This document shows, in pieces, positions 36,202-45,053 of a stretch of DNA of 64,000 bases (its first letter is position 1; every line of letters begins with the position of its first letter). The position numbers and the translations under genes were made by a program. This DNA is from Paranoxybacillus vitaminiphilus (lineage in GTDB: Bacteria > Bacillota > Bacilli > Bacillales > Anoxybacillaceae): the NCBI RefSeq assembly GCF_003259935.1, contig NZ_QLMH01000010.1, positions 1 to 64,000 of the forward strand, in the 5' to 3' direction. The notes beneath the pieces were generated by a model. The model did no database searches. It saw only the letters and a program-made list of their open reading frames with translations, and was not told the DNA's origin.

Positions 36202-37089
36202 TTATTGTTCCTTATTTATTATAACTATCAACGCTCCAGCTAAAATAAGCAGTCCGCCAATAAAAAAGCTTTCATTTAAATGTTCGTTTAATAATAGCCA
36301 TCCCAAAAAGGAACCAACAAGCGGCTGAAAAAAGAAAAATAACGAACCAATTCCAGCGTCGATCATTTCCATCCCTTTATTCCAAAGGAAAAATGCACCG
36401 GCAGTGGAAACAATACCGAGATAAAGGATTCCTAGGATGACGTAAGAGTGATTAAGCATCATGTCAGTTGATTGAAGTTCCCAAATCATAAAAGGTGTGG
36501 TGAATAAGATAGCAAAAAAAATCGCGTACGTCGTAATGGTTAATATAGAAAAGCGGGAGGAGGCGGCTTTCACATATACAGACAATAATGCCCATGTAAC
36601 CGCTGCCCCTAATAAAGCAATATTCCCCCAAAAAGATTTTCCTGCATTTCCATCGAAGCCAATGACAATAACTACTCCAATGGTTGCTAGCAGGAGAGCT
36701 GTTATTTTTCTTATTGTCAAAGTTTCTTTTAACACAAGTTTCGCGAATAAAACAATAAATGCCGGTGTAGCTGATGTAATTAATGCTCCCGTATGCGCAT
36801 CGGACAATTTGGTTCCGATGAACTGCAACGATATGGAGACAAAATAACCGATAAAACCAATCCACCCTAACAAAAGCCAATCCTTTTTCCGAAAAGTCGT
36901 GTGCGCTTCATGTTTAAGATGATTGATTCTCAAAATCGCAAACAAAACAATAAAGGCAATCACATAACGAAGCCACACTAATGTAATGGGAGGAACGAAG
37001 TCTAGTACATATTTGCTGACAACATACATTCCGCCCCAAATGCTGGCTGCCAGAGATAAACAGAAAGCGCCGAAAAATGTATTTCTCAT
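36202..37089 (-). CDS. EamA/DMT-family transporter with structured leader
   Basis: A 295-residue permease with ten membrane segments and two EamA repeats (SIWGGMYVVSKYVLDFVPP near residue 17; WALLSVYVKAASS near 165). It differs clearly from the neighbouring EamA protein, so it is not a recent duplicate. GGAGGG sits 8 bases before the ATG and is complementary to sequence just upstream (see the leader element at 37092-37156), which suggests translational control. Inner-membrane exporter of unknown substrate. Confidence 0.87.
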   Translation of the reverse strand: MRNTFFGAFCLSLAASIWGGMYVVSKYVLDFVPPITLVWLRYVIAFIVLFAILRINHLKHEAHTTFRKKDWLLLGWIGFIGYFVSISLQFIGTKLSDAHTGALITSATPAFIVLFAKLVLKETLTIRKITALLLATIGVVIVIGFDGNAGKSFWGNIALLGAAVTWALLSVYVKAASSRFSILTITTYAIFFAILFTTPFMIWELQSTDMMLNHSYVILGILYLGIVSTAGAFFLWNKGMEMIDAGIGSLFFFFQPLVGSFLGWLLLNEHLNESFFIGGLLILAGALIVIINKEQ

Positions 37090-37091
37090 TC

Positions 37092-37156
37092 AAATAACCC
37101 TCCGTCTTCACAGGGAATTAAGACAAGGCGGGGTTATTTAGATGCTCCCCCGTCTT
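37092..37156 (-). promoter_or_regulatory. Three-strand leader that can hide the ribosome binding site
   Basis: Minus strand, 5' to 3': AAGACGGGGGAGCATCT (37140-37156), AAATAACCCCGCCTTGTCTT (37120-37139) and AAGACGGAGGGTTATTT (37092-37108), the last containing the Shine-Dalgarno. The middle strand can pair with the first (AAGACGGGG) or with the third (nine contiguous pairs AAATAACCC/GGGTTATTT plus AAGAC/GTCTT), but not both. This is the layout of a translational riboswitch or protein-binding switch. No known class is recognised. Confidence 0.5.
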
Positions 37157-37384
37157 AAAAGCAAACAGCAGGTCGATATTTTTCTAATAAATAGAAATAA
37201 ATTCTCATCGTTCCCACCCTTTTTCTATATCATTCCATTTTGTTTCATTGTATCAAATGATCGTCAAATACACATTACTATTTTTGAATATTATTCCATG
37301 TATGTTGTGAAAAAGAATAGGCGTTGCTGTTTTTGGAAAAAATAGCAGCATAGTTAGTAATTCACCCAAAGAAAGGTGTCTGCT

Positions 37385-38470
37385 GTGAATTATCATTCGT
37401 TAAGTGCCGTACAACTGGCTTGCGTATTTATGTTATCAATCGGGCTAATGAATCATGTCATTGTGATCCCGTTGCTGTTACAAGCAGCCAGTCGTGATGC
37501 ATGGATTTCGGCAATCATCACCCTTGTTGCATTGCCATTATGGCTTCCGCTTTTGTACTTTGTCATGAAGCAATCCAAGCAAACGAATTTATTCTTATGG
37601 TTAAAAACTGAATTTAACAGTGCCATTGCCTATTTTGTCGCTATTCTTGGAAGTCTATTATTACTTGTTATAGGCTATGTTACGCTTAATGACACAGTTA
37701 CGTTTACTACTACTACCTACTTAACATATACACCCGATTGGGCCGTATTGCTAACCATTATAGCGATATGCTTTTATAACGCCTATTATGGTATACCATC
37801 GATCGCAAAGACAGCGGTCATTATTTTACCGTTTGTCGTTATTTTTGGGATTTTAGTGATGATCGCAACTACACCGCATAAAGATTATTCATTGTTAAAG
37901 CCAATGATGGAGAATGGCTTTACTCCCGTTTTAAAAGGGATAATCTACGCCGCTGCCGGATATGTTGAAATTTTTATTATTTTATTCATGCAACATCATC
38001 TTCAAGCACGTTTTTCGTTTAAAGCACTTTTCATCATTAGCTTTCTTGCCGCAAGCTTAACCATTGGTCCAACGATTGGTGCAATTATTGAATTTGGACC
38101 GAAACATGCAACGGATTTACGTTACCCGGCCTTTGAGCAATGGCAATTAATCAAATTAGGAACGTACATTGAATATCTTGATTTTCTTTCTATTTATCAG
38201 TGGATGTCTGGAGCGTTTATCCGCATTTCCTTAGTTACTGCGCTTATACCAGAACTGTTTCATGTAACGGATAAACAAGCACGATTATGGATTCTGATTG
38301 TGATTTATATCACCATTTTTTTATTATCATTGATTCCAATCAGCGACGACCAATTTTTAGATTTGCTATATAGGTTTGTTCTACCGCTTTCGCTACTATT
38401 CATTTTATCTCTCTCTTTGTTCATTGGGGTATTGTCATTCATTTCATATTTAAAAAAGAGGAGAGCTTAA
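37385..38470 (+). CDS. Spore germination receptor B subunit (GerAB family)
   Basis: A 361-residue inner-membrane protein of the amino-acid/polyamine-permease-like GerAB family with ten hydrophobic segments (e.g. LACVFMLSIGLMNHVIVIPL at the N terminus). GerAB subunits bind the germinant in the spore inner membrane. GTG at 37385 is preferred because AAAGGTG lies 6 bases before it; another GTG three codons earlier overlaps that signal. It is the first gene of a three-gene operon, two bases before the A subunit. The germinant cannot be inferred. Confidence 0.88.
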   Translation: MNYHSLSAVQLACVFMLSIGLMNHVIVIPLLLQAASRDAWISAIITLVALPLWLPLLYFVMKQSKQTNLFLWLKTEFNSAIAYFVAILGSLLLLVIGYVTLNDTVTFTTTTYLTYTPDWAVLLTIIAICFYNAYYGIPSIAKTAVIILPFVVIFGILVMIATTPHKDYSLLKPMMENGFTPVLKGIIYAAAGYVEIFIILFMQHHLQARFSFKALFIISFLAASLTIGPTIGAIIEFGPKHATDLRYPAFEQWQLIKLGTYIEYLDFLSIYQWMSGAFIRISLVTALIPELFHVTDKQARLWILIVIYITIFLLSLIPISDDQFLDLLYRFVLPLSLLFILSLSLFIGVLSFISYLKKRRA

Positions 38471-38472
38471 CC

Positions 38473-39999
38473 ATGCCAATTCCTTCAAGAGCACCACAAA
38501 TCAGAAATAATAAAAATGATCATAGCGGACAGGAAACGCTCATCATTTCCGAGCAAACGTTGCGCGATCATTTTTCTTATTGTAAAGATGTCGCAATCCT
38601 TACCTCGACGATTCAACCGGCAAAAACGGCAAACGGTACACTTACTTTAGTGTTCGTCTATTGTGAGGAGCTGTGTGACACCCAGCTGATGAAACAGGTC
38701 ATCTTCCCAATGTTTCGCGAAATGTGCCGCGACTATCCTTGCCAGTCGGTTGAGGAAATAGAAACGAACAAACTGATGCCTATGGAACTGCTCGGAAAAG
38801 AAGTGCTGATTGATGATCTGAACTATCTTCTCTTTAACGGCGATTTATTAGTCTACTTTCAAGAAGCGGATGTTTTATACTCCCTAACGCTTGCCAATCC
38901 GCCGAACCGCAATCCGGAAGAGCCGAACACGGAAGTGTCCATCCGCGGTCCAAAAGACGGTTTTATTGAGGAAATTTCGAAAAACGTAGCGCTCATCCGC
39001 AAGCGGATTAAATCTCATAAGCTCTTTTATGAACAATTTATCGTCGGAACGAGAAGTCAAACAAAAGTGGGCTTAATGTACATCGATGACATCGCAAATC
39101 GCGACATGATTAATGAAGTTAAAAAAAGAATTTTAAATATAAATATTGATTCCATGACGAGTACCAATCAGTTAGAAGAGCTTATTGGCGACAGACAGTT
39201 CTCACTCTTTCCATTATTTCAATACACAGGACGCCCAGATTTTGCAGCGAATTGTTTATTAAACGGAAGATTTATCCTGTTAATAGACGGTGCTCCTACC
39301 GTCATTATCGGTCCAGGAAACTTATTGTTTTTACTAAATACGTCCGAAGATAATGTTACATCACCTGTCTTCGTCATTTTTCAGAGACTCCTTCGCTTAA
39401 TGGGAATTTCCGTGTCTATTTATTTACCCGGATTTTGGGTTTCCTTATTATCGTTTCATGAAGATCAAGTACCATTCACTCTCTTAGCAACCATTGTACT
39501 TTCAAGGCAGGGAGTACCGCTGCCTGTTCCACTAGAAATGTTTATCATGGTGGGGTTGTTCGAAATCTTTAAAGAAGCGGGCATGCGTTTGCCGCTAGCG
39601 ATCGGGCAAACGTTATCGGTTGTCGGCGGATTGATTATTGGGCAATCGGCTGTCAACGCTGGCTTATCCACACCGGGAAGCCTTGTTGTTGCGGCCATTT
39701 CCGTGATTGCGACGTTTACATTAGTCAATCAAAACTTGTCGGGAGTCGTGACATTGCTTCGTTTTATTGTCTTAGCCGCTTCTACTGTACTAGGGTTATT
39801 TGGGTTTATCGCTTCTTTATTTTTACTTTTAACATATATAGCCAATTTAACCATATTTGGAATTCCTTATCTTACTCCGCTCTCTCCTCCAACCATGGAT
39901 ATTTTCAAACCGTTAATCCCGAATGGCTGGAAAATATTTAGAAAGAGAGCAGGGTTGGTAAAACCGCAGGACGATACACCAAAGGGGGAAACGAATTGA
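38473..39999 (+). CDS. Spore germination receptor A subunit (GerAA family)
   Basis: 508 residues. A hydrophilic N-terminal region of ~240 residues (two cytosolic subdomains) is followed by the membrane core with four to five segments, starting around PVFVIFQRLLRLMGISVSIY, and the conserved QGVPLPVPLEMFIM and LPLAIGQTLSVVGGLIIG stretches. A short charged tail follows. GerAA proteins form the oligomeric ion channel of the germination receptor. GAGGAG precedes the ATG. It lies between the B and C subunit genes and is translationally linked to both. Confidence 0.93.
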   Translation: MPIPSRAPQIRNNKNDHSGQETLIISEQTLRDHFSYCKDVAILTSTIQPAKTANGTLTLVFVYCEELCDTQLMKQVIFPMFREMCRDYPCQSVEEIETNKLMPMELLGKEVLIDDLNYLLFNGDLLVYFQEADVLYSLTLANPPNRNPEEPNTEVSIRGPKDGFIEEISKNVALIRKRIKSHKLFYEQFIVGTRSQTKVGLMYIDDIANRDMINEVKKRILNINIDSMTSTNQLEELIGDRQFSLFPLFQYTGRPDFAANCLLNGRFILLIDGAPTVIIGPGNLLFLLNTSEDNVTSPVFVIFQRLLRLMGISVSIYLPGFWVSLLSFHEDQVPFTLLATIVLSRQGVPLPVPLEMFIMVGLFEIFKEAGMRLPLAIGQTLSVVGGLIIGQSAVNAGLSTPGSLVVAAISVIATFTLVNQNLSGVVTLLRFIVLAASTVLGLFGFIASLFLLLTYIANLTIFGIPYLTPLSPPTMDIFKPLIPNGWKIFRKRAGLVKPQDDTPKGETN

Positions 40000-41138
40000 A
40001 GTTGAAAACCGTCTTTCCCTTTATCATCTCTATATTCTTGTTGACAGGGTGCTGGGGAGCACAAAATATTGATCATCTTGCTTATATTGATGCCATAGGT
40101 GTTGATTATAAGGATGATCAGTTTATCGTTTATGTGCAGCTCATGAGCTTCACCGGATTAGCAAAAGTCGAGACGGGAGGTACCCAAGAAAAAGCCACCG
40201 TTGCCATTGGAAGAGCCATAGGCGAAACGTTTAATATGGCAACCGACCAGTTGTATTCTTCTATTCAACGAATGGTATCATGGGGACATGTGAAAAGTGT
40301 AGTGTTTACAAAAAGAGCGCTTAAGAAGGTGGTTATTCAAGACGTCTTAGATGTTATAGCCCGATATAACGAAATTAAGCCTTCCATATGGGTTTATGCG
40401 ACAGATGAGCCATTAAAAAAACTTTTTGGAACAACGCCATTTTTGCATACAACTCCATACTATTCTTTATTAACACATCCGGAAGAAATTTTTAACCAAA
40501 GTTCATTTATTCGGTCGATTCGCTTAAATCGCTTTATCGCTGATATGAATGAAGATTCAAAAACTGTACGGCTCCCTTATCTCAGCATTACTAAGCGTAA
40601 TTGGGAGGAAGATAAAAAAGAAAAACCGATGTTAAATTTACAAGGAATTTGCTTCGTTGACCGTTATGAACTTCAAAAATGTATCGATCGCTCTAAGTTG
40701 CTAGGAATTAGGTGGTTTGAAAAAGATATAAGCAGAACTCCCATTTACGTAAAAAAAGGAAACAAAGTAGTTGCATCTATCTCCGTTCTTAATCCAAAGT
40801 CAAAAATTTTCTACAAAATGAAAGATAATATTCCAGTGTTTCACATTGAGGTATCCAGTAAAGGAAGTGTGATTGAGCTACAGGAAAAATTAACAGAAAA
40901 AGAATTAATCCGCTTAGCAGAAAAAACAGTGGAAGATGAAATAAGAAGCCTCTACAAGTTAGGGATAAAATACGATATTGATATCTTTAACCTCTCTGAA
41001 GCAATGTATCGCAAAAAGCCAGAAGATTGGAAGAAGTTTGCCGAAAACGGCAAGATTCCATTAACAGACGAAATTTTAAAAAATATTAAAGTAAAAATTT
41101 CCATTGACACATCTGGAAAACAGAAATTTAAATCGTAG
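39996..41138 (+). CDS. Spore germination receptor C subunit (GerAC family lipoprotein)
   Basis: A 380-residue lipoprotein. The signal peptide carries lipobox LLTGCWG (Cys19), followed by the GerAC N-terminal block (NIDHLAYIDAIGVDY) and the C-terminal domain with the usual EKLTEKELIRLAEKTVEDEI segment (~300-325). It is attached to the outer face of the spore inner membrane and is required for receptor function. It starts with TTG inside the last codons of the A gene (TTGA overlap) with AAAGGGGG upstream. Last gene of the operon. Confidence 0.9.
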   Translation: MKLKTVFPFIISIFLLTGCWGAQNIDHLAYIDAIGVDYKDDQFIVYVQLMSFTGLAKVETGGTQEKATVAIGRAIGETFNMATDQLYSSIQRMVSWGHVKSVVFTKRALKKVVIQDVLDVIARYNEIKPSIWVYATDEPLKKLFGTTPFLHTTPYYSLLTHPEEIFNQSSFIRSIRLNRFIADMNEDSKTVRLPYLSITKRNWEEDKKEKPMLNLQGICFVDRYELQKCIDRSKLLGIRWFEKDISRTPIYVKKGNKVVASISVLNPKSKIFYKMKDNIPVFHIEVSSKGSVIELQEKLTEKELIRLAEKTVEDEIRSLYKLGIKYDIDIFNLSEAMYRKKPEDWKKFAENGKIPLTDEILKNIKVKISIDTSGKQKFKS

Positions 41139-41222
41139 CTGACCGATATCGTCTAAATGTTTGCTTCGTCTGTTTACATGAACACTGTCGAAAGACGAGG
41201 CCTTAAAACAAGCGCACAAATA

Positions 41223-41257
41223 CGCTCGGCAACCATCTTGATTGCCGAGCGTTTTCT
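41223..41257 (+). terminator. Intrinsic terminator of the ger operon
   Basis: Perfect 10-bp arms CGCTCGGCAA and TTGCCGAGCG with a 9-base loop are followed by TTTTC. Confidence 0.85.
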
Positions 41258-41503
41258 GTCACAACATTATGAATACATGTTGTGTACTAAGAAAAACTCC
41301 TTACTAAATGATCGTTTTGTCCGCAAGCCAACGGTTCGAGCGAGACGGCTGAGTCATGCTTCTTCGGTTTATGGTCCAGACGCCGTTCATTTTTTTCGCT
41401 TCATTAACGTTGGCTTTCTCTTGTTTTCCAACCGTGTATCCTTGTTAATGATATCCAAAAAATGAAAGGAAATGATGTAGAAAAGAAGCTCTCATTCATT
41501 ACT
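41258..41503. other. Intergenic region between ger terminator and glsA end
   Basis: No gene is recognised. Frames open here lack ribosome binding sites and resemble nothing. Confidence 0.4.
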
Positions 41504-42433
41504 TTAAAATATGCTTAGGGAATATGTTTTTGATAATAACTCCAGAAGTTTAATGCCTGTAACACTATTCCCTTTTTCATCTAATGCCGGTCCAAAAATG
41601 CCGATACCAAACCGTCCGGGAACAGCCCCTAAAATTCCGCCAGAAACACCGCTTTTAGCCGGTATACCAATCTTGATCGCAAATTCTCCAGATGCATTAT
41701 ACATTCCGCAAGTGACCATAAACGTTTTACAAATCCTGGCGATGTGAAGCGGCATCATTCGATCGCCTGTCAGCGGGTCTAACCCATCCATCGCAAAAAC
41801 AAGCCCGATTCTTGCTAAATCTAAACATGTCATTTCAATTGCACATTGTTTTGTATACAAATCCATCAATTCTTCAACATCTTCGTCAATAATTCCGTGT
41901 TGTTTTAAAAAATAACACAATGACCGATTTAAAAAGGCTGTTTCAAACTCCGACTGAGCTACTTCTTTTGAATAGCTAATGGTCGGATTTCCTGCTAGGC
42001 GACGTATAAACGTTAATAATTTATTTAAACGTTCAATTGTTGAATGGCCGTCAATCATATGAGTTACTGCCAATGCACCAGCGTTAATCATCGGATTTAA
42101 TGGTTTTACCGGTGCGGTTTCTTCAAGCTTAGCAATTGAATTGAATGGGTCTCCCGTCGGTTCCATCCCCACTTTTTGGAAAACAACTTTTTCACCATAT
42201 TCCATTAAAACAAGGGCTAAACTGATAATTTTCGAAATGCTTTGCAGCGTGACTTTTCGTTTGCTGTCACCGGCGCAAACGACAGTACCATCCGGATAAT
42301 AAATAGCAACAGATAAATCATTTGGATCCGCTTTTCCAAGCGCAGGGATGTAACCGGCTACTTTCCCGAATTTCGCATAGTCTTTCGCTTCATCTACAAA
42401 TCGTTGCAATTCTTCAGCTGATTTGCACATCAT
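41504..42433 (-). CDS. glsA: Glutaminase GlsA
   Basis: Hydrolyses glutamine to glutamate and ammonia in the cytosol. 309 residues of the beta-lactamase-like glutaminase family with catalytic Ser65-x-x-Lys68 (TLQSISKI), the [13 protein letters not shown] block (~116) and [14 protein letters not shown] near 255. I use the ATG at 42433, with GGTGAT six bases upstream, instead of the TTG two codons earlier. Monocistronic; the gene is probably acid- or glutamine-related as in B. subtilis ylaM/glsA, but no regulatory site is visible. Confidence 0.92.
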   Translation of the reverse strand: MMCKSAEELQRFVDEAKDYAKFGKVAGYIPALGKADPNDLSVAIYYPDGTVVCAGDSKRKVTLQSISKIISLALVLMEYGEKVVFQKVGMEPTGDPFNSIAKLEETAPVKPLNPMINAGALAVTHMIDGHSTIERLNKLLTFIRRLAGNPTISYSKEVAQSEFETAFLNRSLCYFLKQHGIIDEDVEELMDLYTKQCAIEMTCLDLARIGLVFAMDGLDPLTGDRMMPLHIARICKTFMVTCGMYNASGEFAIKIGIPAKSGVSGGILGAVPGRFGIGIFGPALDEKGNSVTGIKLLELLSKTYSLSIF

Positions 42434-42483
42434 GTTCAATCACCCTATAGTAGTATTCCCAAGCGTTCTCCTCCTATCACACG

Positions 42484-42510
42484 AAAAAAGAAGGCGGATA
42501 TTACTCCGCC
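42484..42510 (-). terminator. Terminator overlapping the 3' end of the DUF6501-type gene
   Basis: Minus-strand GGCGGAGT and ATCCGCC arms with a T-rich tail (TTCTTTTTTC). It uses the last codons and stop of the gene. Confidence 0.7.
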
Positions 42511-42716
42511 TCGACTGCTTCAAAATAATCTTTGTAAAATCCGCCTACTTTTCCTGTATTATCGATAATGAAATAAAAATCTTCTGTTTCGTTTTTCACT
42601 TCGTATGTTTTTCCAGGTGTTAAAACATGATTCACTATGTACTTTTCCGCATTTGTATGAACACATTTTACTTTTTTAATCGTTGGACGTTCCAGCCAAG
42701 TATGATGAATCATCAT
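42501..42716 (-). CDS. Small conserved Bacillaceae protein, DUF6501 type
   Basis: A 71-residue soluble protein of unknown function. The pattern HHTWLERPTIKKVKCVHTNA, followed by LTPGKTYEVKNETEDFYFIIDN and GGFYKDYFE, is a small beta-rich fold that I recognise as the DUF6501 group. It follows AAAGGAGAGAG at ideal distance. It is on the same strand as glsA but separated by its own terminator. Confidence 0.75.
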   Translation of the reverse strand: MMIHHTWLERPTIKKVKCVHTNAEKYIVNHVLTPGKTYEVKNETEDFYFIIDNTGKVGGFYKDYFEAVEAE

Positions 42717-43223
42717 CTCTCTCTCCTTTTGAAGCGTAGTATGATATTATTATTTTACCTGAAAAACTTGTGAAATTCCGCTAAAAAACTAAATTTTTTG
42801 CTTGCGGCTTAAAAAATGTTTATGAAAACTAGCCTAATTTTCTATTGGCACACCTATAGTTATTTTACCTGTGGTGCTAGATAAAAAAAATAGCCCTTGT
42901 GCATGGAGAATTCCTTTAAAATGAAAGTGCCACCTAACATTTGATACGTGCTCACCACCCGATATTTAATCTTATATCCAACAAGATTGGCTTCCGGGAT
43001 GCCATTTTAAAACCTTCTTGATCGCTTCTTTTTCATTCCATGCATACGTGTTACCACCGATTTTCCTTCCATTTAGATAGTCTCATACGTCATACAATTT
43101 TTGTTTCTTGTATGCCACGCCTATACATTATTGGCTGTCAAAGATTCTAAAAAACTATAAATTTGAGTCATTGTTATTCACCTTTTGTGGTATAATTATC
43201 CAAAAATACTTTGGAGGTCTAAC
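42717..43223. other. Intergenic region with possible decayed coding sequence
   Basis: About 500 bases without an intact gene. On the minus strand between ~42870 and 43070, two frames in succession look protein-like (GGNTYAWNEKEAIKKVLKW, then LVGYKIKYRVVSTYQM), which may be a frameshifted relic; I cannot name it. The promoter of the small membrane protein at 43224 must lie near its right end (TATAAT at 43191-43196). Confidence 0.3.
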
Positions 43224-43403
43224 ATGGATACTGCTGAAAGCTTTTTTGCGTTATTTGCTTTTATTCCGTTTATTATTTATCTTGTTCTGATGGTCTTTTT
43301 TGTGTGGTTCGCAGTAAGTTTAATAAAAACACTAAAAGAGAAAAACCAAATTCTAAAAGAGATTGCTAGAAACTTGGAGAATAGGAGCAGGGAAGAAATA
43401 TAA
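43224..43403 (+). CDS. Small single-span membrane protein
   Basis: 59 residues. A hydrophobic segment (about 8-33, FFALFAFIPFIIYLVLMVFF) is followed by a charged helix (KTLKEKNQILKEIARNLENR) that looks like a short coiled coil. TTTGGAGG precedes the ATG by seven bases, so it is a real gene; the earlier in-frame start lies upstream of this signal. No family recognised. A strong terminator follows. Confidence 0.7.
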   Translation: MDTAESFFALFAFIPFIIYLVLMVFFVWFAVSLIKTLKEKNQILKEIARNLENRSREEI

Positions 43404-43417
43404 AATTTCTTCCTTCC

Positions 43418-43450
43418 AGCTTGTCGACTTTGTCGACAAGCTGTTTTATT
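43418..43450 (+). terminator. Intrinsic terminator
   Basis: Perfect 12-bp arms CAGCTTGTCGAC and GTCGACAAGCTG with loop TTT are followed by TTTTATT. Confidence 0.9.
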
Positions 43451-43628
43451 ATGAAGGCAGGATGAAGGAGAATGGAAGGAAAGAACAATGCTTCGACCGC
43501 TCCAAGAAGAAAATAGACGCTATACCGAAACCACGGTGAAACAAAAGTAAGCAAGGCGAGTGTTTGCTTATTCGTGTGAGCGTAACAGGTAGATTTTACA
43601 GCCTTACGCGACGGCAGCGAACGTTCAC

Positions 43629-43757
43629 GACAATCAAGCGTTTTTTGAACTGTTCAAACGAGTGAAACAGGAAATCAAACCATATCCGGAAGCCGTGTGT
43701 GGTATGAGGCTGGGAGAATTACTCGCGTTGAAACGGAAGATGTATTCTATTCAATGA
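43629..43757 (+). pseudogene. Mobile-element debris: IS110-like transposase piece joined to a recombinase-like piece
   Basis: One plus-strand frame reads HDNQAFFELFKRVKQEIKPY, then PEAV, which resembles the N-terminal half of IS110-family (DEDD) transposases. It passes directly into GMRLGELLALK, which is the classic motif of tyrosine recombinases (TGxRLGELLALxWxDV), and stops. No start, no catalytic residues. Two unrelated elements seem to have been joined by deletion. Short matches; the assignment is by eye. Confidence 0.45.
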
Positions 43758-43774
43758 AGTAATAATTGATTTAA

Positions 43775-43791
43775 CATGTCACCGAGAAGGA
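43775..43791 (+). repeat. Half copy of the TTTAA-linked repeat, A5 (left end only)
   Basis: TTTAA (43770-43774) followed by CATGTCACCGAGAAG, which is the left end of the family with one T missing. The hairpin and right end are absent. Confidence 0.55.
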
Positions 43792-43866
43792 GGCATAGCA
43801 GTCAAAAAGAACAGAAGAAGCACATTGGATGAAGAATCCGTCCCTATTATCGTACACAAACTGACT

Positions 43867-43976
43867 AGTCTGGCTCAAAAGCAAAGTGTCAGACCTCACA
43901 GCTATAATATAATCAATATAAAACACGATATATTATGGATTGCGTGCGAGATCAGACACTTATATGGGTCAGACCC
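43867..43976. repeat. Nested-palindrome repeat, copy B3
   Basis: GTCTGGCTCAAAAGCAAAGT and GTCAGACCTCA on the left, GAGATCAGACACTTAT and GGGTCAGACC on the right, with ACGATATATTATGG inside. It lies between convergent genes (43403 plus, 43994 minus). Confidence 0.7.
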
Positions 43977-43993
43977 GTTTTACCATTTGCCCA

Positions 43994-44389
43994 TTACACC
44001 TCTACCGCTTTTCCTTCTTCGACAATGTGATACATAAGGTGAGCTAAGTGATGAATTGGACCGTATTCCTCTTCTTCCTCATCTGCTTCCTCGCTAAATT
44101 CCAAGTCGTTTAAATAAAGTGCAGCGAATTCGTAAAAATCTTTTAGCTCAAAAGAATAGCATCCGCTTGGATCTTCGTTGTCATCTTCATAATGAAGAAC
44201 AAGATAGGATTCGGCACCATTCACATCTTCCGCATCAAAAAATATAAAAAAGCCAATGTTTGTGTCCAAATCAAACAAATGCCTCGTTCCGCCTTCAGTT
44301 GCCTTATGATAATCATCCTCATTTAACTTCTGAACGGTTATGCTTTCCATTTGATCTTCGCTATGAAAATCAACTGTAAATGATTTCAT
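43994..44389 (-). CDS. Acidic cytosolic protein of unknown function
   Basis: 131 residues, very acidic, with a Glu-rich run near residue 105 (EEADEEEEEYG) and His-rich tail region (IHHLAHLMYHIVEE). No signal peptide or membrane segment. AGGGGGTG lies 6 bases before the ATG at 44389; the in-frame GTG three codons earlier overlaps that signal. I do not recognise the family; composition suggests a small soluble protein conserved among Bacillaceae. Confidence 0.65.
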   Translation of the reverse strand: MKSFTVDFHSEDQMESITVQKLNEDDYHKATEGGTRHLFDLDTNIGFFIFFDAEDVNGAESYLVLHYEDDNEDPSGCYSFELKDFYEFAALYLNDLEFSEEADEEEEEYGPIHHLAHLMYHIVEEGKAVEV

Positions 44390-44485
44390 CGTTATCACCC
44401 CCTAATTATGTATATTTCTATCATGAACAATTTTGCGAAAATTAAACAAATAAATTATTGGTAATTTACTTCAACTTGTAAAAAT

Positions 44486-44523
44486 AAAAAAGCCGGATTT
44501 TATTCAAGAATCCGGCTTTTTTA
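44486..44523. terminator. Bidirectional terminator
   Basis: AAAAAAGCCGGATT and AATCCGGCTTTTTT form a perfect 14-bp stem with an 8-base loop (TTATTCAAG region). It lies upstream of the acidic-protein gene and downstream of the YozQ-like gene. Confidence 0.85.
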
Positions 44524-44771
44524 TTTTATGATTCGATATGCCGCGATTGCCGTTTTCGAATGGAGTTTTCGAACCACACTCCACCAAGTGGGTGTTCGCA
44601 GGAATATTCCTGTCGTCCTCATCCATGTCTAAAAAGAGGCATGACATTCCTATTCCGATATAGAACTCCCTATTTACAGTCAACGGTTGAAACTTCATTC
44701 ATTAACGCACAACGCAGCGGGCAAGTATTATCATATACCTTTTTTACTATTTATTCAAGAGAAAAATGTCG
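44524..44771. other. Region between terminator and YozQ-like gene
   Basis: A 64-codon minus-strand frame ends in the terminator (44504-44698) but has no ribosome binding site and no recognised similarity, so I do not call it a gene. Confidence 0.4.
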
Positions 44772-44975
44772 TTATTTATTCTTATTGTCTTCTTTCGATA
44801 TTTCCGGATTGTCGATGACTGCATCTACTGTCCCTTCAACATAAGCATCGCTTACTTGTTCATGGGTCACCGCGAGACCAGACGATAAAACAGAATGGCT
44901 CTTATAGTCAGATGGATCATAATGCTTTCCGGCAACCTTTAAGTTTTCATGATTATTTTTCATTTTACTATTCAT
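44772..44975 (-). CDS. yozQ: YozQ-like small protein (DUF4025)
   Basis: A 67-residue soluble protein: AGKHYDPSDYKSHSVLSSGL, then AVTHEQVSDAYVEGTVDAVI. This is the DUF4025 pattern of B. subtilis YozQ (xYxxxDYxxxxxLxxGLAxTHEQVSDxYxEGT). Function unknown. TAAGGAGGAG precedes the ATG at 44975; a longer frame upstream has no signal and is hydrophobic. Often a sporulation-era or stationary-phase gene in Bacillus, but nothing here shows its control. Confidence 0.75.
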   Translation of the reverse strand: MNSKMKNNHENLKVAGKHYDPSDYKSHSVLSSGLAVTHEQVSDAYVEGTVDAVIDNPEISKEDNKNK

Positions 44976-45053
44976 TCCTACACTCCTCCTTAATGGAACG
45001 TTATGATTAATTTGAGTTAAAATTCGTCTTTTTATGAACGAATTAAGACAATA

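Noticed and set aside
37230-37384. Sigma-G-type promoter for the ger operon
   Set aside because: GAATA- and CATAGTT-like elements exist but no pair has the 17-18 bp spacing, so no promoter is called.
41157-41465. A 102-codon plus-strand frame after the ger operon
   Set aside because: It runs through a perfect terminator hairpin, has no ribosome binding site, and looks random in composition.
42870-43070. Protein-like stretches on the minus strand in two frames (GGNTYAWNEKEAIKKVLKW; LVGYKIKYRVVSTYQM)
   Set aside because: No start, frameshift needed, no recognised family; kept only as a remark in the intergenic entry.
44504-44698. A 64-codon minus-strand frame ending in a terminator, with tail VECGSKTPFENGNRG vaguely like C-terminal tails of IS605 TnpB proteins
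   Set aside because: No ribosome binding site, no TnpB catalytic or zinc-finger motif, and the resemblance is too short to support a call.
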